A stretch of DNA of 64,000 nt from Diadema setosum (GCA_033980235.1 CM067067.1:26186451-26250450); one strand, 5' to 3'. Shown: positions 40,411 through 51,982, numbered from the stretch's first letter. Notes: generated by a model from the letters alone, not told the origin. A program made the numbers and translations.

Positions 40411-42169
40411 AGAAACATTGTATTAAGCGCATTACAAATGTAATGTATTATTATAATGAGATAAAAAAACACATCAGAATTTACAGAAACATCAACTTCC
40501 CAAAACCCCAAAAATCTCAACAGACTAAAATGAGGCCACTTACATTCTTGTTGGTCTTATGTTGTTCTTAAATCTGTTTCTCTCTTCTTCTTTTTTTCTG
40601 GCCTCCCTAGCAATATTTCAATAATCAGTGATGACATTAGTTTCCACAGTGAGAGAGAGAGCTTGGAATCCCATGACTCATGGTAGATGCAGTACTCTAA
40701 TGCACGCTGATCGCAAATGAGGGAATACATCTATACATGCATGAGAGTGCAGAGATAACGCGGCAAACAATTTTCCAGAAGGAGCCGAAATCGTCCCGAA
40801 CAAATTGGATTTGCACTGGTCCTTCTCATTAGGCAGCACGTCGGATATGCTGTATTGTACCCTGTACCTCTCAAGCACAGAGCAGGCTGTCCTAAATGAT
40901 ACCTGATTTGCAAGTAATCCGCACAATCTGTACATAGAAGAGAACTCTACCATAGTACCATTTGTGCCTCCATGAGCTGGCTTCATCCAGTTCCTTTTAC
41001 AAGCTAAAAAAGCTGAGCCTAAATGCTAAGAGAGAGTTTAATGTTTCCTATCTTACTGCATATCAAGTTCATATGTCGTTTTTTTTTTTCCCGTTTTTTT
41101 TTTTTATGCAAGTGTTTGCACAAAAGAGGGTGTGTAAGAATATTCTCTGCTCTGAAATGACCACCAGGATGGAATGCTTTTTCTCCTTGATTGTCACAAA
41201 TATACAATGTATGAGCACAGCATTTTACTTGGTGGGTGGACACAATTCTTTGAATGCAATTGTAAAAACAGTGAGAAATCATTGTGAAAAATGAATTGAT
41301 TTTGACAAACCATTTGAAGAATGTCATGATAATTCAAACAACTGATTATACATGGCTTCACAAATAGATATATCTATGTATGTAGCCAAATTTGTATCTT
41401 TCCTGCATGTGGCCATGATTTCCCTTGTAAAAAATTCTAAATTTCTGCTGAATAGGAACTTGGCAAGCAACATTAATTTTCTCAGAGTAATGAAAGAATT
41501 GATAAAAAAAACAACAACCCATCCTGAGAAAACTAACCCCAAAAAAGAACCTTATAAAAAAAAAAAAAATTATATGGTCCCTGTGGAATGCCAAATTTGT
41601 TGACCAAATAAGAATCATACATTAGAACACTGGTAATTTCTAATATTTCTCAGTTGTTCTCAGACGCTGCTAAGTTGCTTTCATTTTATTCTTTTTGTTT
41701 CCTTCCTCTTAGAAATGATCCACAGGGAGTTCAAGACAGTCTGCAGGAAATCTATCAATTATCCATGTTTGCTATCAATGTTGATATTCAGCACAGATGT
41801 CTAATATCAAATGTGAAGCCATGATATATGATTCCCCTTTACTTTCATATCATATACATCTAAACTGTGAGAAAATTGACACAGTATTAAGAGGCTTGCA
41901 GCACCTTCGGAAGCATGGAATATGACAGAAATCAATCATCAGAATATTCTAGTTCAAAGACTTCACTTTATCTTTTAAAAGATTCACGACAGAAGATGAA
42001 GAGTCAAACCTGAACAAGTTTTCCTTCTCATTCTTCTTCCTTTGCTAATTCTTCTTCCTCATGTACAGTTCCATGAGGTGTCTTTATGACACAAATACAT
42101 TGTAAGTTCTTAATTACTGAGCTAGCCCTTACTTGAATGAAATGGGAAACTGCATTTTGTACTGTTGTA

Positions 42170-42320
42170 TTTAATTCTCACGAATTAGGACTTCCTAACA
42201 ATTTTGCGAGTGGTTAAAATTCACGATCATGTATTATTTAGTGAATGGAGAAATGTATGCATGAACAATGCATTCATGTTGGGATCAGAGTACAGTAACT
42301 CACTCACAATATGCAAAATA
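42170..42320. mobile_element. Partial TACTGTA-family MITE
   Basis: It shares ATTCTCACGAATTAGGACT...GCGAGTGGTTAAAATTCA and ATGTTGGGATCAGAGTACAGTA blocks with the copy at 10713. Its ends are degraded. Confidence 0.45.
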
Positions 42321-43547
42321 ACATCTGCAAAATATATGACATATACAGTAAATGAAACATACATATTTCATGAGGTATAAAGCACATTGCAACATGTCCA
42401 TTAAGGTCAGAGTGTTGCATAGTTGTGCAGGCATACATCACAATCATTATATCCATAAAGGCATACAGATCACAATTTATGTAAGGAAAAATGTGACAAT
42501 CTTGACCTTATTATTATTACCGTATTATTGTTAGTACCAGAGCACATTTATGGGGGATGGGGATATTAAGGAACTCTTTCTAATGTCTTTATTTGCTAAT
42601 TAGTGAAATTGTATGATTTGATCTTGATCTATTGACTTTTGATCCTCTTCTGTCTCTTCTGCAATCCCAATTCCAATCTATATTGTAAATGTTGAAACCT
42701 TCACAAGATTACATTCTCATTCTGGGAAAATTTCAGTGAAATCCACTTTGAGATTCTATGAGATTATTTTTGTACATATTTCAATGTGTTAAAAAAAAAT
42801 AGTGTTCTTATCTAGGCAGAGTTGAGTACACAGAGAAATACTTCTCATATGAAGGAGTCACAAACATTGGGAGTTACGGTACGTGTAATCACAAACTTTG
42901 GAGTTCATGCCTCACATGAACATCTACAAGAATATAGGGTGTAAAGTTGAAAAAAAAATAAAAACAGATGGACTAGATCTTATCACACAGAGATCTTCTT
43001 ACCAAGAAAAGGACTAGAACAGATTACTACAGGAGGCAGTCGAGGCAAATACCATTGACACATCTGTGTCACAAGGCCTCGGCCCAGGAGTAGTTGTTTT
43101 AAAACCCTCTTTTTTTTATTGTATTTTCATTTTGCATTATTCATGGACTTGCCAGTTTTGTATTATTTAATTATTAGGATAATATTTTTTTTCCTGCAAA
43201 CTTATTGTACTTGAACACTTTGAAGACTAAATAAGTCATACAAATTAGACCTCCCTCAAAGTGACAGAATACTTAGTACTAGTAGTCAGCAAGTTGATTG
43301 TGGTCACTCTCGGTGGAGTCTCACAGAAGAATGGAAGAAGAACTACATAGTACATTGAAGTCAACACGGTCAAGGCCAACAACTAAACAAGGATGTATAC
43401 AGTATACCAACAGATATTGAAAGGGATAAATGTCGATATCTACATATTGTATAAATGTTACTCATTTTTACTGTTTGATAGTGACATCGAGTGCAGTTAG
43501 CACAATTTCAATTTCAAGTTTACAGATGCAATATCATGGGGAGCCCA

Positions 43548-43767
43548 CATACTGTAAAACGAGGAATGTTCAAGTGCATCTTAATTTCGCAAATTTTGTG
43601 AGCGGCAACATTCGCGAAATCAAAATGAACGCCAAAGTTCTTGCCTACACTGGATTCTATGCATTGGATGTCGGTGGCATGTCACGAAAATTTCATGCTG
43701 TGAGAAAGGCCGTCGTGTCGGCTCCAATTCGCAAAATTTTCATGCCACGAATATACCATGTTTTACA
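43548..43767. mobile_element. TACTGTAAAAC-ended MITE, about 220 bases
   Basis: ATACTGTAAAACGAGGAATG at the left pairs with CATGTTTTACAGTATAT at the right. The interior is rich in TTCGCAAATTTT and CGCGAAAT words in both orientations. It lies only about 200 bases from PEA3 exon 2. Confidence 0.7.
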
Positions 43768-43960
43768 GTATATTCATCAATTAAATGGCTAATGTCATGC
43801 AGTATAAGCTATTTAATTACATGGTTATGATACAGTACTAGTACTGTGAGCATTTTGTCATATGGAACAGTATAATAAAATAGTTGGTTTTGGGTTTGTT
43901 TGTTTTTTTACTAGACAACTAGGAACCCAAATAATTTTAAATAATTTTAGCAAGTCTCAC

Positions 43961-44057
43961 CTTTTGAATCCTTGTCTAAATCTGCCTTTGACTTTCCACA
44001 AGATGCCCCCTCTGGACAGCTTTCATGATCTGGAACTTCATCCACATCTGGCACAGT
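43961..44057 (-). CDS. pea3 (ETV1/4/5-like): PEA3-subfamily ETS transcription factor, coding exon 2
   Basis: 97 bases, residues 26-57 plus the first base of codon 58. Acceptor GATTTCAG and donor AAAAG|GTGAGA flank it, and it continues exon 1 in frame. It is acidic and carries two VPD motifs (residues 27-29 and 33-35), then KSKADLDKDSK, which parallels the basic/acidic stretch before the activation helix in vertebrate ETV1. Intron 1 is only 232 bases, while the following intron is about 17.8 kb. The sequence between the DGFYDQQVP motif and the activation helix is poorly conserved in the family, so this exon is supported mainly by frame, splice sites and flanking context. Confidence 0.85.
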
Positions 44058-44289
44058 CTGAAATCATAGTAACGAATTGAAAAAAACGCGATTACATTAC
44101 TTGAAATAAGAAGCTCACCGAGCTTAACGCAAATCGGAAACGAATGTTTCCGGTATGCAAATTAGGTCATTCATAAAGTTTGCGTGTACTGTGAAGCCAG
44201 CGCGCAATATGGCCGCCCACGGGCCTTTTCGAATGTGATTACTTTCAAAGCAAAATGCAAGTGAAGAAGAGCGATTGAAAAGAACTCAC
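44058..44289 (-). other. Intron 1 of the PEA3 gene, CpG-rich
   Basis: Short 232-base intron with GT...AG ends. It is richer in CpG than the long introns and contains an 18-base palindrome with two inverted GGAAAC half-sites (44135-44152) and an AATATGGCCGCC block resembling a YY1 site. It probably belongs to the promoter-proximal regulatory region. Confidence 0.7.
44135..44152. promoter_or_regulatory. Palindrome CGGAAAC-GAAT-GTTTCCG in intron 1
   Basis: Perfect inverted repeat of seven bases around a four-base spacer. Each arm contains GGAA, the ETS core, so this could be a paired ETS site in the first intron of an ETS gene. The flanking base after the core (GGAAAC rather than GGAAGT) is not optimal for PEA3 factors. 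Confidence 0.35.
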
Positions 44290-44364
44290 CTGCGGATCTA
44301 AGAACGGAACCTGCTGATCATAAAATCCATCTGACTGGTCGTCGAAACTAGATGAACGATACAT
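44290..44364 (-). CDS. pea3 (ETV1/4/5-like): PEA3-subfamily ETS transcription factor, coding exon 1 (ETV1/4/5 class)
   Basis: First coding exon, 25 codons, phase 0 at its end, followed by a consensus donor (CAG|GTGAGT). Residues 12-20, DGFYDQQVP, are the hallmark N-terminus of vertebrate ETV1/4/5, which begins MDGFYDQQVP; here 11 extra residues (MYRSSSFDDQS) precede it. The start is well defined: in-frame TGA lies four codons upstream and no other ATG intervenes. A possible 3' splice site (TTTTATCCATAG) about 33 bases upstream suggests the 5' UTR may be split. The protein family acts in the nucleus, binding GGAA sites and driving transcription downstream of FGF/MAPK signalling; that role is inferred from the family. 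The exon alone is short, and identification rests on its joining exons 2-4. Confidence 0.88.
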
Positions 44365-45090
44365 CTTGGACGGACTTCAACGCGTTTCCAAATTCTATGG
44401 ATAAAACATCGACAATAACAAAACACAAGACGTGAGATATGGTACATAAGAGGAGCGACACATCTGACGTAGAGACGTTGTACATGTGCGGTTTTATTCC
44501 CCGCACAGCTGACAGAACGGGCTGAAAGTAGAGTGAAGTCTATCAGAGCGCTGACAACATATGAATATCCCACAGATTCTTACGTTTTCTGCGGCTAAAT
44601 AACACCGTCAGTCCATGTCCGTCATTAAAGCTCATGTGTGGATAAGAAAAGGGTACAATTGTGCAGTTAGAGTTTATGTCACGGGAAAATTCATGACAAA
44701 TTCCAACATCAGATACCGTGGAGATTGTGGCCGGTCGCCGACGATTGCGGTTTGAATAGCACCCGCACTACATGGCTTGTACCTGCACACACGATCGATC
44801 GACGGTGAACGCAGCAGCGCTAGATAGAGCAGTTACGTGCATGCTCAGGAGAGGGCAAGCAGCTCAGGCAGCGCGACGCAGTTGCGGGTACATTCACAAG
44901 CAACGCACAAGCGCATCGCTGTTGTAAACTCCATGGAGTTGCAATCGAAAGATCTTCTCGTCAGCGCAAGCATAGAGAATCGCTCCCAGTCGGCAATCGC
45001 ACGATATCGCGAAACGTCGAATATTGTGCGTTGTAATACAAGCAGTCCTATGTTGGAATTTACCAGAATGCATGCATGAAACAACAAAGT
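44365..45090 (-). promoter_or_regulatory. CpG-rich 5' region and presumed promoter of the PEA3 gene
   Basis: Immediately upstream of the start codon on the minus strand, CpG density rises sharply compared with the introns and the distal upstream DNA. GCGC, CGATCGATCG and CGATATCGCG words occur between 44.7 and 45.05 kb, and a perfect 14-base palindrome AACTCCATGGAGTT lies at 44927-44940. I see no clear TATA box, so the transcription start cannot be placed. The limits given are where the CpG-rich composition begins and ends by eye. Confidence 0.5.
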
Positions 45091-45389
45091 TACAATACTC
45101 TCAATATTCGTGTGAAACAAACAACAACAACAACAAAAAAAAAGCAGAGTAAAACATTGCATTAAAAATTGTAATCTCAGCATCTACTTCAATTTATCAT
45201 AAAATTGTTATCTTCCATGTGTCTTACAAAGACCATGCCCAAGTTCACATTTTGCGGGAGGCTTGTTAAAAAAAAAAAAAACAAACAAACAAACTAGATC
45301 TGTCGTCTTTGGGACACAAATCATAAATGGTATAATTTTGAAATTGATAGGCAGAGGACTTTCTAAGCTAACCTCTACGCAACTTTTGA

Positions 45390-45436
45390 GGAGAAAGAAG
45401 AAAAAGAAGAAGAAGAAGAAGAAGAAGAAGAACAAA
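45390..45436 (+). repeat. (GAA)n polypurine tract
   Basis: About 45 bases of AAG triplets on the plus strand, upstream of the PEA3 start. Tracts of this type can form triplex DNA. Confidence 0.85.
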
Positions 45437-45805
45437 GAATCAGTACAGATACAGAAGGTGATCCGAGAGGATAGTCGGATCACCTAAAAAAAAACAAAAA
45501 AAAAACACTAATTGTATTATATTTTCTGCTCATCGTGATCAAACTTCGTTTCTTAATTGTCGCAGTTGGATGCACAAAGACAGGGGATGGGGGTAAAGGT
45601 CTACTTCTGCGAAGTGGCATGTGTCCATTGAAAATAACAAGATCAAAAATGATAATTTCCTTATGGTATATAGGCCTACATCAAAAACAATAACAACACC
45701 TGTCCATTCGCATTTAGTTTTTTATTTTTGTTTTGTCTTTTCGTCTGCTTTTAGTATAATTTTATGTTGCCCATGTTGCACTGCTTTTCAAGAAAAGGAC
45801 GGTTT

Positions 45806-45812
<7 letters not shown>

Positions 45813-45888
<76 letters not shown>

Positions 45889-45892
45889 GTGC
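45813..45892 (+). repeat. (TG)n microsatellite, about 80 bases
   Basis: Uninterrupted TG dinucleotides apart from one GC near the right end. Open frames across it are artefacts of the repeat. Confidence 0.95.
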
Positions 45893-48800
45893 TGAAGGGG
45901 GAAACAGCTAAATTTCGTCGTGTAAAATGGTTGGCCCACATGGGAGATAATTTGAATAGTCTGATTCTGATGCAATGTTCTATAGGGATATTTCACACAA
46001 GCACATCACATATTTTATAATAGAATATCATTACAACACACAAATTGCTAGACCTTTTACATGAATACATTGAACTCCTTTTGTGGATAGTGCCAAGGTA
46101 ACACGATCATACTTGTGATGATTATGAAATGTGCCAAATTTCAGTGATTATTCGAACGATGATTACGAGAATGGTTTCACATTATGATGAGAAACCATCA
46201 ATGGGCCTCAGTCGGTCAGCCGCAATGCATTCACAGCGAGTCGGTTGGCTGCCCGGTGATTGCCGGTTGTTGGCTTTTAATCAAGACGTTCTCTCTGTCT
46301 TTTTAATCCTTAATGAATATCATTGTTAAGCCTCTTGCGTGCGGTCAGTTTGATTCCCGTCCCTATAAAGCAATGGTAATTCGATCGCCGAGGGACTCCT
46401 AATTAGACTTTATATCGCACATGGGATTGTATCCACATGATCAGCATCGCAAAGGGTGCGAAGTTCACGTATTGTATGCTTGAGTGGGCAAATTGTTACG
46501 TGCTTCCAGTATCACGTTAAATACTAGTACAATATCTGGAAGATGACATGTATAGTGTGTTTAGAGCACTACAAATTTGTTAATCAGTGTGTCAGTTCTC
46601 CGTCAGTGTATAAAACTGCGTCGGCACAAGACTGAAGAAAAAGTGTCATACATTTTCAGCGGCTTCCGTTATTGGCTGTTTGTCAATATTGCATCCACAT
46701 AGGGCCTAAATGCTCCTACACTGTTTCAATGCACTTCCATTACTACAACAGTCGGAGTGGGTCGGGTAGGAAGGGAGTTTTACGCTGTACAAGTTATTAT
46801 TGAGACTGCTTTTAGCCAAAAGCTGTTTATTTACCATAAGAAACGATGTCATGTTTCATTCCGCGCTATCAAATCTTTCCTCGATGTCTCAACACGGTGA
46901 CTTGGAAGATGTTGAAATAGAGTATAGGCCCTATCTGTGCTACGTAACGGACCAATGATCTACTTAGTATAAGGCCAGGGTGACACCTCCCTGTCTGGTC
47001 CCCAGGCCAGAGTTTCTTCAGCTTGCTCCCACTTGCCAGATGTACTGAAGTTGTCGGATGGTTAAGGTTATTGCAGGCTGCTGGTATTGGGTATCATATA
47101 CGGTGAACATTAATATAATATGACTTAGAATGTATTGTGTGTATAAAGGTCATATCGATATCGACCATAATCTTATGATCATATCAGGGAGGTGAGACGA
47201 ACTGGTATGATAGAAAGCAAGCTCTCAGTTATCGGAATAAAGACACACAGCTAATGTCGAAGGTATTACGAACTACACAACTTATAATATGACAACGAAT
47301 GCAAAGACTCTGTCAGAGACATCATATCGTTCGAAACATGTCACACTGTAAATCGACATTTATTTTGTTTATCTTAATGAGTGGCCATAACAAACGCTCT
47401 TCTTTTTTGCTCCCGCCAGTGAAAGATTTGGTTGCTGACAGAACTAGGTCTGACAAGGCTAAGCACTGTGGTCTTGACGTTTTTGCTATTGTTGTTGCTA
47501 TTACTAATAATCAATTACTTGTAACCAGTGGCGTCACTCATGCTCGTATACGTGACAATGGAATTTTCTTGAATGTCACCTCGAATTGAATATATAGTAT
47601 AACTGTGTTACAGTCGTTAGTCCTCTCTGTTCACGAAATCACAGTTGCGTTTTGCTGTAGAATTTCACAGGTGTCACCGTTTGCAGCACTGCGCTACCCC
47701 CCCCCCCCCCCCCCCCCCATCACCATTCGCAATAACAGCTGTACATGATAAGAGTCGACGACGTCAGCACTAATCATGACCATGGTGACACCAAAATTTG
47801 GCCTGCCCTGGCCTGGTAAAATGTGATGGACGATGATACAATATAATATAGTGTCCGACTGGGGCATTCTACACATGAGACCTGCTCAATACTGGTTTCA
47901 CATGATGAAGGTAATAGTTCAGTTCGCGTTTGGATAGCGGTTGTGTGTTGGACTTATTTACAAGTAATTTGCAAGAGTGATGTCAGAAACTGCCTAAAAA
48001 ACAACAAATAAAAAAAACAAAAATAAACTAAGAAATATAAGAAAAAAACAACTGAATAACAACTAACCGAGTTGGCAATAATCGCCCGTAGACCAGAAAA
48101 CGATTTATTAAGGAGTTCAAGTTCATGTGTCGTATATCTTTCATGAAAATAATTGCTGATACGAACATTGGGGTAAACGTAATCTTGTGCTTCGGAGCAA
48201 CGAATTTTATGAATTTGATTTCATCTTTAATGAAGACTGAACAGTGCAATCGGAAGGAAAAGTGCATTCACATTTCGGCTTCAAGCAGGTCTCAGTTAAA
48301 CGGAAACTTTCTCTAGAAAGGAAACAGTGTTCAAATGAAACGTGCGTACAGTAAATGAGAATTATTTTAGAGAGGGAGAGTGAGATGGGGGTGAATTATA
48401 AAGTTCGACAAAATTGGACTGCGAGAGTTTTCGTCGTTTTGATTGTCCTTAATAAGCTATATTCCCATAACCTTATTTATAGCTAGTAACTTTGGCACCT
48501 CAACGACACATAAACGAACTTACTTTCGTGACACGGTTTTTTTTTTTTTTCATTACTGTTTAATATTTCTGTCGTGATATTAATACTGGGAAGATATATT
48601 TCCTCGATTTCACCCATAATCTATATAGGATGGTGTGCTCCGACTCATCTTGAGCTAATGCTGAGGCCGATAACTAGCATGATCAATTACGATAAAAGAA
48701 CACAGGTATTCATCCTGTGATACGATTTGGTAAGTGACCACTAACAAAAGTTCATTGTCTGCATACATAAGTTCCAAAACTATGACTTTTGAACAGTAAG

Positions 48801-49691
48801 CAGTAGGACCGAGAAAATAATATAGTTTGCTGAGAGATTGTTATCTCAAGTTCTCTTGCAGAAAGCTTCCGAAGTCAATATAATATCGTTGACTCGCTGA
48901 AAAAAAAAAACAGGGCTGTATTCGCTTTGATGGATTCTGATTCACAGTATTCCACTCATAATAATGATTACCACTAGAAGGTACAAAGAACAGAAAGTGT
49001 AATACTTTAATTTTAGCCGCTAAACCGTCAGGTATAGCTGTAGCGAAATTAGTATATGTGGATTTAATGGGGGAAATTCCCAGCGACAAGGATTCCTTTT
49101 TTTTTTTTCTGATGAGGCGCTACGACGAGTGAAAGACGATTCGATCATTCAGAAAAAAAAATCAAAAGATGTTTTCATTCTCACACTATACCGAAGCGGA
49201 GAGAGCGTGTGTAGAGCTTGTCCATATATTCCCTTTGCTATTATAAGATGTTCGTTTGTTATTAAAAAAAAAAAAATACATAAAACAAAACTCTTGAAAA
49301 AAACAACAACAACAAGAAAACCACTTTATCTTTATGTCACTTTAGTCAACGATGATATACACTGAACAAGACAGTAATGGATGCCGATGAAAACATTCAG
49401 AGGACAACATCTTTGTAACAACAGGCCTCGCGCATCATCGTATTGTGTCACACCGAAGCTGCACAGCGTTTCAAAATGCAACATTTTGTGGCGCGCTGCG
49501 TCGTCCATGTTCTTGTCTCCACATTTTTCACCTCAACCAGTGAACATTGGCTGAGTCTTCCTCTGCGGAAATTGACGCTATACAGTGGTGTCCCCTTGAT
49601 TATCAGGCAGTTTGTATCCACATACTCTTTTCTTTAATTTTGTAAGTGTTCTGAGCCTCATGGGAAGAGCGAATCAAACACTCAATGTCTT

Positions 49692-49760
49692 GTATCCTGT
49701 TGTATTGCATTGCATTGCATTGTATTGTATTGTATTGCATTGTATTGTATTGTACTGCAT
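49692..49760 (+). repeat. Pentanucleotide microsatellite (TTGTA/TTGCA)n
   Basis: About 13 units alternating TATTG and CATTG variants, ending in TTGTACTGCAT. Confidence 0.9.
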
Positions 49761-50279
49761 ATTGTGTGGTGTCATGGCATTGAAAACAAAAACACAAAGC
49801 AAAATAAAAACCAAATACTTCTGTGATGATCCCTTCTTTCCATTGAAGAAGTTTACAAACTCAAGTTATTTTAAAGATGTGAGGATTCTACGCGATGTGA
49901 TGATTGATGCTGATTGATTGATGATTTGATGATTAATAATGATTGATTGATGATGTGATGATTCTAATGTTCCCGGCGATGGATCGCTTGTTTCCGATGT
50001 TATCGCTAAAAAGCATGGGCCATCTCGTAAGATTCCAAGATCTTTTTCGTCATACTATATACGATGAGCGCATGCTGCCAGCAAAATGCTTTTTGTATAA
50101 TTTTATGTACCATCACGCAGAATATAATATTTCAACTAATGTAAAGTAATAAAAGATAGGATAATGATGATTCCGATATAAGAACGTGCAATAAAAGACT
50201 GGCATTGCAGATTACAGAACGTGCTGATGAAAGTACTTTGAACGTAAGATCTGTACTGAAGCATAGTAAACTATATTAA

Positions 50280-50654
50280 TTTTCATTGCAACTGATTGAC
50301 AAATTGCCCTACATCGACATAAATAAGCACTGAATATATTGATCAGTGTTTCAGTAGTAGCCATGATGAAAAATCATGGGCGTACATACTCGAGCAGGAT
50401 TCGAAAAAAAAAAATAATAATAAAACAGTACCCGCTGCATGCTATAAGGATTAGAACCAACACTTGTTGTCGGGCGAAAGCTCTGTGGTCATAGTGGAGA
50501 TGACGCCTGTCCGGTGATCAGGAGGTCGTAGGTTCGAATCCTGCTCGAGTATGTACGCCCATGATTTTTTATCATGGCTACTACTAAAACACTGATCAAT
50601 TCAGTGCTTATTTACGTCGATGTAGGGCAATTTGTCAATCAGTTGCAATGAAAA
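50280..50654. mobile_element. Palindromic insertion with a tRNA-like pol III promoter (SINE-like)
   Basis: Two arms of about 122 bases (50280-50404 and 50533-50654) are close inverted copies. The 128-base loop, on the plus strand, contains an A-box-like TGGTCATAGTGG (50486-50497) and a perfect B box GGTTCGAATCC (50532-50542), 46 bases apart as in a tRNA. A T-arm folds exactly (GTAGG/CCTGC around TTCGAAT), but the acceptor arms do not pair, so this is a tRNA-derived relic and not a working tRNA. It may be a SINE head joined to an inverse copy of its own 3' part. Confidence 0.6.
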
Positions 50655-51205
50655 CATCTCGACGGAGAATGTCATGAATTTAAATATATTAGTTTTGAAG
50701 AACGTGTTTTTATGCATGTATTTACTGTGCTTTTTTTTTTTTTCATGACGGAACCAAATCTTTGATGACCGTCTTTTCAAGTTAATCCACTCTGCCTCTC
50801 TACTTATATACTCATCTACATCTCCATCTATCACTATCTCTACCTATCTATCCATCCATCCTCTATCTACCCATCAAGTTTATCTTTCTATATACCTTAC
50901 TGTTTATTTCCCTTTCGAAGCTAAAATACGGATATCTCGTCCAACGATTTGTTCATCAGCTTTAAAAATCACTGTCAATTTTCTCATGTTCTTCTTGCCT
51001 TAATAATGTAATATTTCACAAAAAAGGACATAGATACTTTTTCCTTTATTCTTTTCTTTTTGTCGACATACGCAGGAGTAACAGAGAATGCATATTCCGC
51101 GTGAACAAAACATGAGAACATAATATTACATGTCCAGAAGGACGTGTACTTATATAGCATGATGTGTGATTACTTGACCATCTCATTGCTAACCAATGAA
51201 ATAAC

Positions 51206-51601
51206 ATGGAGACGTTAGCATTCACTGAGAGGGTGAAAGTTATTTCTTCTTACCAACTCTCTCGCTTTCTTTCTTTCCGTCGTACTTCCTCTTTCCCTTG
51301 GTACGAAACTCCGTCGAAGTCCACGTCAACGTCCAAAACGCCGAGGATCGATCACTGCCGGAGACGAGCTCCTACGGTGTTGCGTAATTCTCATTCCACG
51401 ACATCGGTCCACAGGCAAACATATCCACAGCGAGTGGCGTGGCTCGTCACTCCGCGCGGAGTTCTATCCACTACCAGCGGATATCGTGAGGTACAAGTCG
51501 GTCCCGATCGATCGAGCCAGAAATTTGTGCCCGATGCGATTATCGGCTCAACCTATTATAAGATAATCCCTGAAAGACGACAAGGCGCACACTACCAATG
51601 A
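51206..51601 (+). CDS. Possible intronless small gene, 131 residues, unknown function
   Basis: The open frame starts with ATG in good context (AACATGG) and ends in TGA. A CCAAT box (AACCAATGA, near 51191) and a TATA-like ACTTATATAGC (near 51148) lie upstream, and an AATAAA at 51977 lies about 375 bases downstream. The ORF is much richer in CpG than its flanks. The product is basic, rich in Ser, Thr and Arg, with no signal peptide or membrane segment. The first half is low in order (SKSTSTSKTPR). The second half has aromatic and Pro/Arg motifs such as TYPQRVAWLVTPRG and STYYKIIPERRQ, reminiscent in style only of small microtubule- or cilium-associated proteins. I do not recognise the family. 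It could also be one exon of a longer gene or a chance ORF. Confidence 0.35.
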   Translation: METLAFTERVKVISSYQLSRFLSFRRTSSFPWYETPSKSTSTSKTPRIDHCRRRAPTVLRNSHSTTSVHRQTYPQRVAWLVTPRGVLSTTSGYREVQVGPDRSSQKFVPDAIIGSTYYKIIPERRQGAHYQ

Positions 51602-51976
51602 GAAAAGGAGAATGGGAGGTAGAGCGCCCGCTGTGTTAAAGACACGACATACTGTGATGACGTTTGATACTTGAACTCGGAAAGGAGTATACAAACACTG
51701 TAGTATTTTTAACAAGATTAAATGTGTACTGTTTCATTGTTTCATATTCACTGTTGCACTTTACTTCTGACTTGTATTTTGTCTCGACGACAGTTCAATT
51801 TAACATAATTCATCTATGCAACAAAAGAAAGAAAAATGATGAACAAACACACGCGACTGCTTCAATGAATAATAATTTTCTTGCTTTATCCTCATTGCGG
51901 TCAATAGGTTATATGAGCATTGGGAGCGTCTTATCAGTACATTGGTTCCAGAGATTTGAAACAAGACAGAAAAGAG

Positions 51977-51982
51977 AATAAA
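51977..51982 (+). terminator. AATAAA polyadenylation signal downstream of the 131-residue ORF
   Basis: A canonical hexamer lies about 375 bases past the stop codon of the ORF ending at 51601. It is a common word in AT-rich DNA, so it supports the gene only weakly. Confidence 0.25.

Larger units (their letters stand above)
26201..43960 (-). other. Intron 2 of the PEA3 gene (about 17.8 kb)
   Basis: Single intron between exons 2 and 3, with donor GTGAGA and acceptor TTTCAG. It has no further PEA3 exon that I can support. It contains at least eight inverted-repeat elements listed separately, poly-G/C runs, poly-A runs and otherwise unique AT-rich DNA. The coding-like patch near 37.56-38.20 kb is the only part that might hold another exon or a nested transcript. 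Confidence 0.75.
45091..51190. other. Upstream or intergenic DNA, no gene seen
   Basis: AT-rich DNA to the right of the PEA3 promoter. It holds the GAA and TG tracts, a 22-base C run (47697-47718), a pentanucleotide repeat at 49692-49760, GATT-rich DNA at 49.89-49.96 kb and the palindromic insertion at 50280. No exon could be supported. Distal enhancers of the PEA3 gene could lie here, but they cannot be recognised by eye. Confidence 0.6.

Noticed and set aside
44298..44573. 91-codon minus-strand frame overlapping the PEA3 start
   Set aside because: It is in a different frame from exon 1, runs through the 5' region and across the splice donor region, and has no family resemblance.
45751..46020. 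Val-Cys and Thr-His repeat frames
   Set aside because: Translation of a TG/CA microsatellite. The same applies to 55835-56127 and 56444-56731.
47299..47589. 96-codon plus-strand frame upstream of the PEA3 gene
   Set aside because: Composition is unremarkable, and I see no promoter, poly-A or homology support.
50475..50550. Intact tRNA gene
   Set aside because: A and B boxes and the T arm are present, but the acceptor stem cannot pair and the anticodon loop is nine bases long, so it is a tRNA-derived relic.
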